Shown: one piece after another, positions 63,981 through 64,000 of the stretch
Layout of the letters: the number at the start of each line of letters is the position of its first letter
How positions within the stretch are numbered: position 1 is the stretch's first letter
Assembly (NCBI RefSeq): GCF_900460535.1
Contig: NZ_UHIL01000002.1
Location: 1,747,789-1,811,788, forward strand
Length of the DNA stretch: 64,000 nt
Origin: Vibrio parahaemolyticus
Lineage (GTDB): Bacteria > Pseudomonadota > Gammaproteobacteria > Enterobacterales > Vibrionaceae
Direction: 5' to 3'
The notes under the pieces: generated by a model
The model's database searches: none
Seen by the model: the letters and a program-made list of their open reading frames with translations, nothing else
What the model was told of the DNA's origin: nothing
Translations under genes and position numbers: made by a program

Positions 63981-64000
63981 CTTGATGCACTCGATCATAA

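Noticed and set aside
1-64000. CRISPR arrays
   Set aside because: No regularly spaced short direct repeats and no cas gene were seen.

Overview
The window reads as an ordinary stretch of a Vibrio genome, most likely the second chromosome of a Harveyi-clade species. This rests on gene content and recognisable protein families (uhpT/uhpABC, nirBDC-cobA, BsrV-like racemase, YgbA, DUF2986, IutA-like receptor, tRNA-Cys/tRNA-Leu array); no species assignment can be made from sequence reading alone. There is no prophage, insertion sequence or CRISPR array visible.

Left part (1-24.8 kb). A 5'-truncated CoA-disulfide reductase with a rhodanese tail is followed by a YdeP/FdhF-type molybdopterin oxidoreductase, divergent from a LysR regulator and the FdhD sulfurtransferase, with two exact FNR-type boxes between them. 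Next is a complete hexose-phosphate uptake module, uhpT then uhpABC, with a CRP site and a repeated CTAGG operator arranged like the E. coli uhpT promoter. A mannose-6-phosphate isomerase gene broken by a one-base shift in an A6 run follows. Then come a class I HMG-CoA reductase, a DUF1800/DUF1501 export pair, a second FabH, thioredoxin 2, an MFS carrier, an AraC regulator next to a MATE pump, and small genes (GNAT, YgbA, DUF2986).

Middle (24.8-36.5 kb). An orphan IutA-type siderophore receptor and FhuF-type ferric reductase lie around a strong Fur box. They are followed by a Dcu C4-dicarboxylate carrier, a NYN-domain protein, a DUF4174 protein, and the assimilatory/respiratory nitrite reductase operon nirB-nirD-nirC-cobA, whose promoter has the FNR and Nar-type site spacing known from E. 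coli nirB. A structured element sits between nirD and nirC. Rnk follows.

Accessory part (36.9-54.1 kb). Two copies of one gene arrangement occur in a row: a large cysteine-rich secreted protein with conserved-repeat (DUF11-like) domains converging on an M6-family zinc metalloprotease. Both proteases share Ig-like domains and a GKGxNK tail. A DsbA-like lipoprotein lies next to them, and AT-rich gene-free gaps separate the units. A complete tRNA-Cys/tRNA-Leu operon lies between the two pairs and a near-identical second copy lies 12.5 kb away in the same orientation. CHAD, lipase, PspB-like and alpha-amylase genes lie between the second pair and the second tRNA copy.

Right part (54.5-64 kb). 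A chemoreceptor, a periplasmic broad-specificity amino-acid racemase, an AzlCD branched-chain amino-acid exporter and a D-lactate dehydrogenase are followed by a deletion scar that fuses the 3' halves of a LysR gene and a divergent small gene. Then come a small membrane protein preceded by a 13-codon leader with a strong ribosome site, and a pnuC-nucleoside phosphorylase operon.
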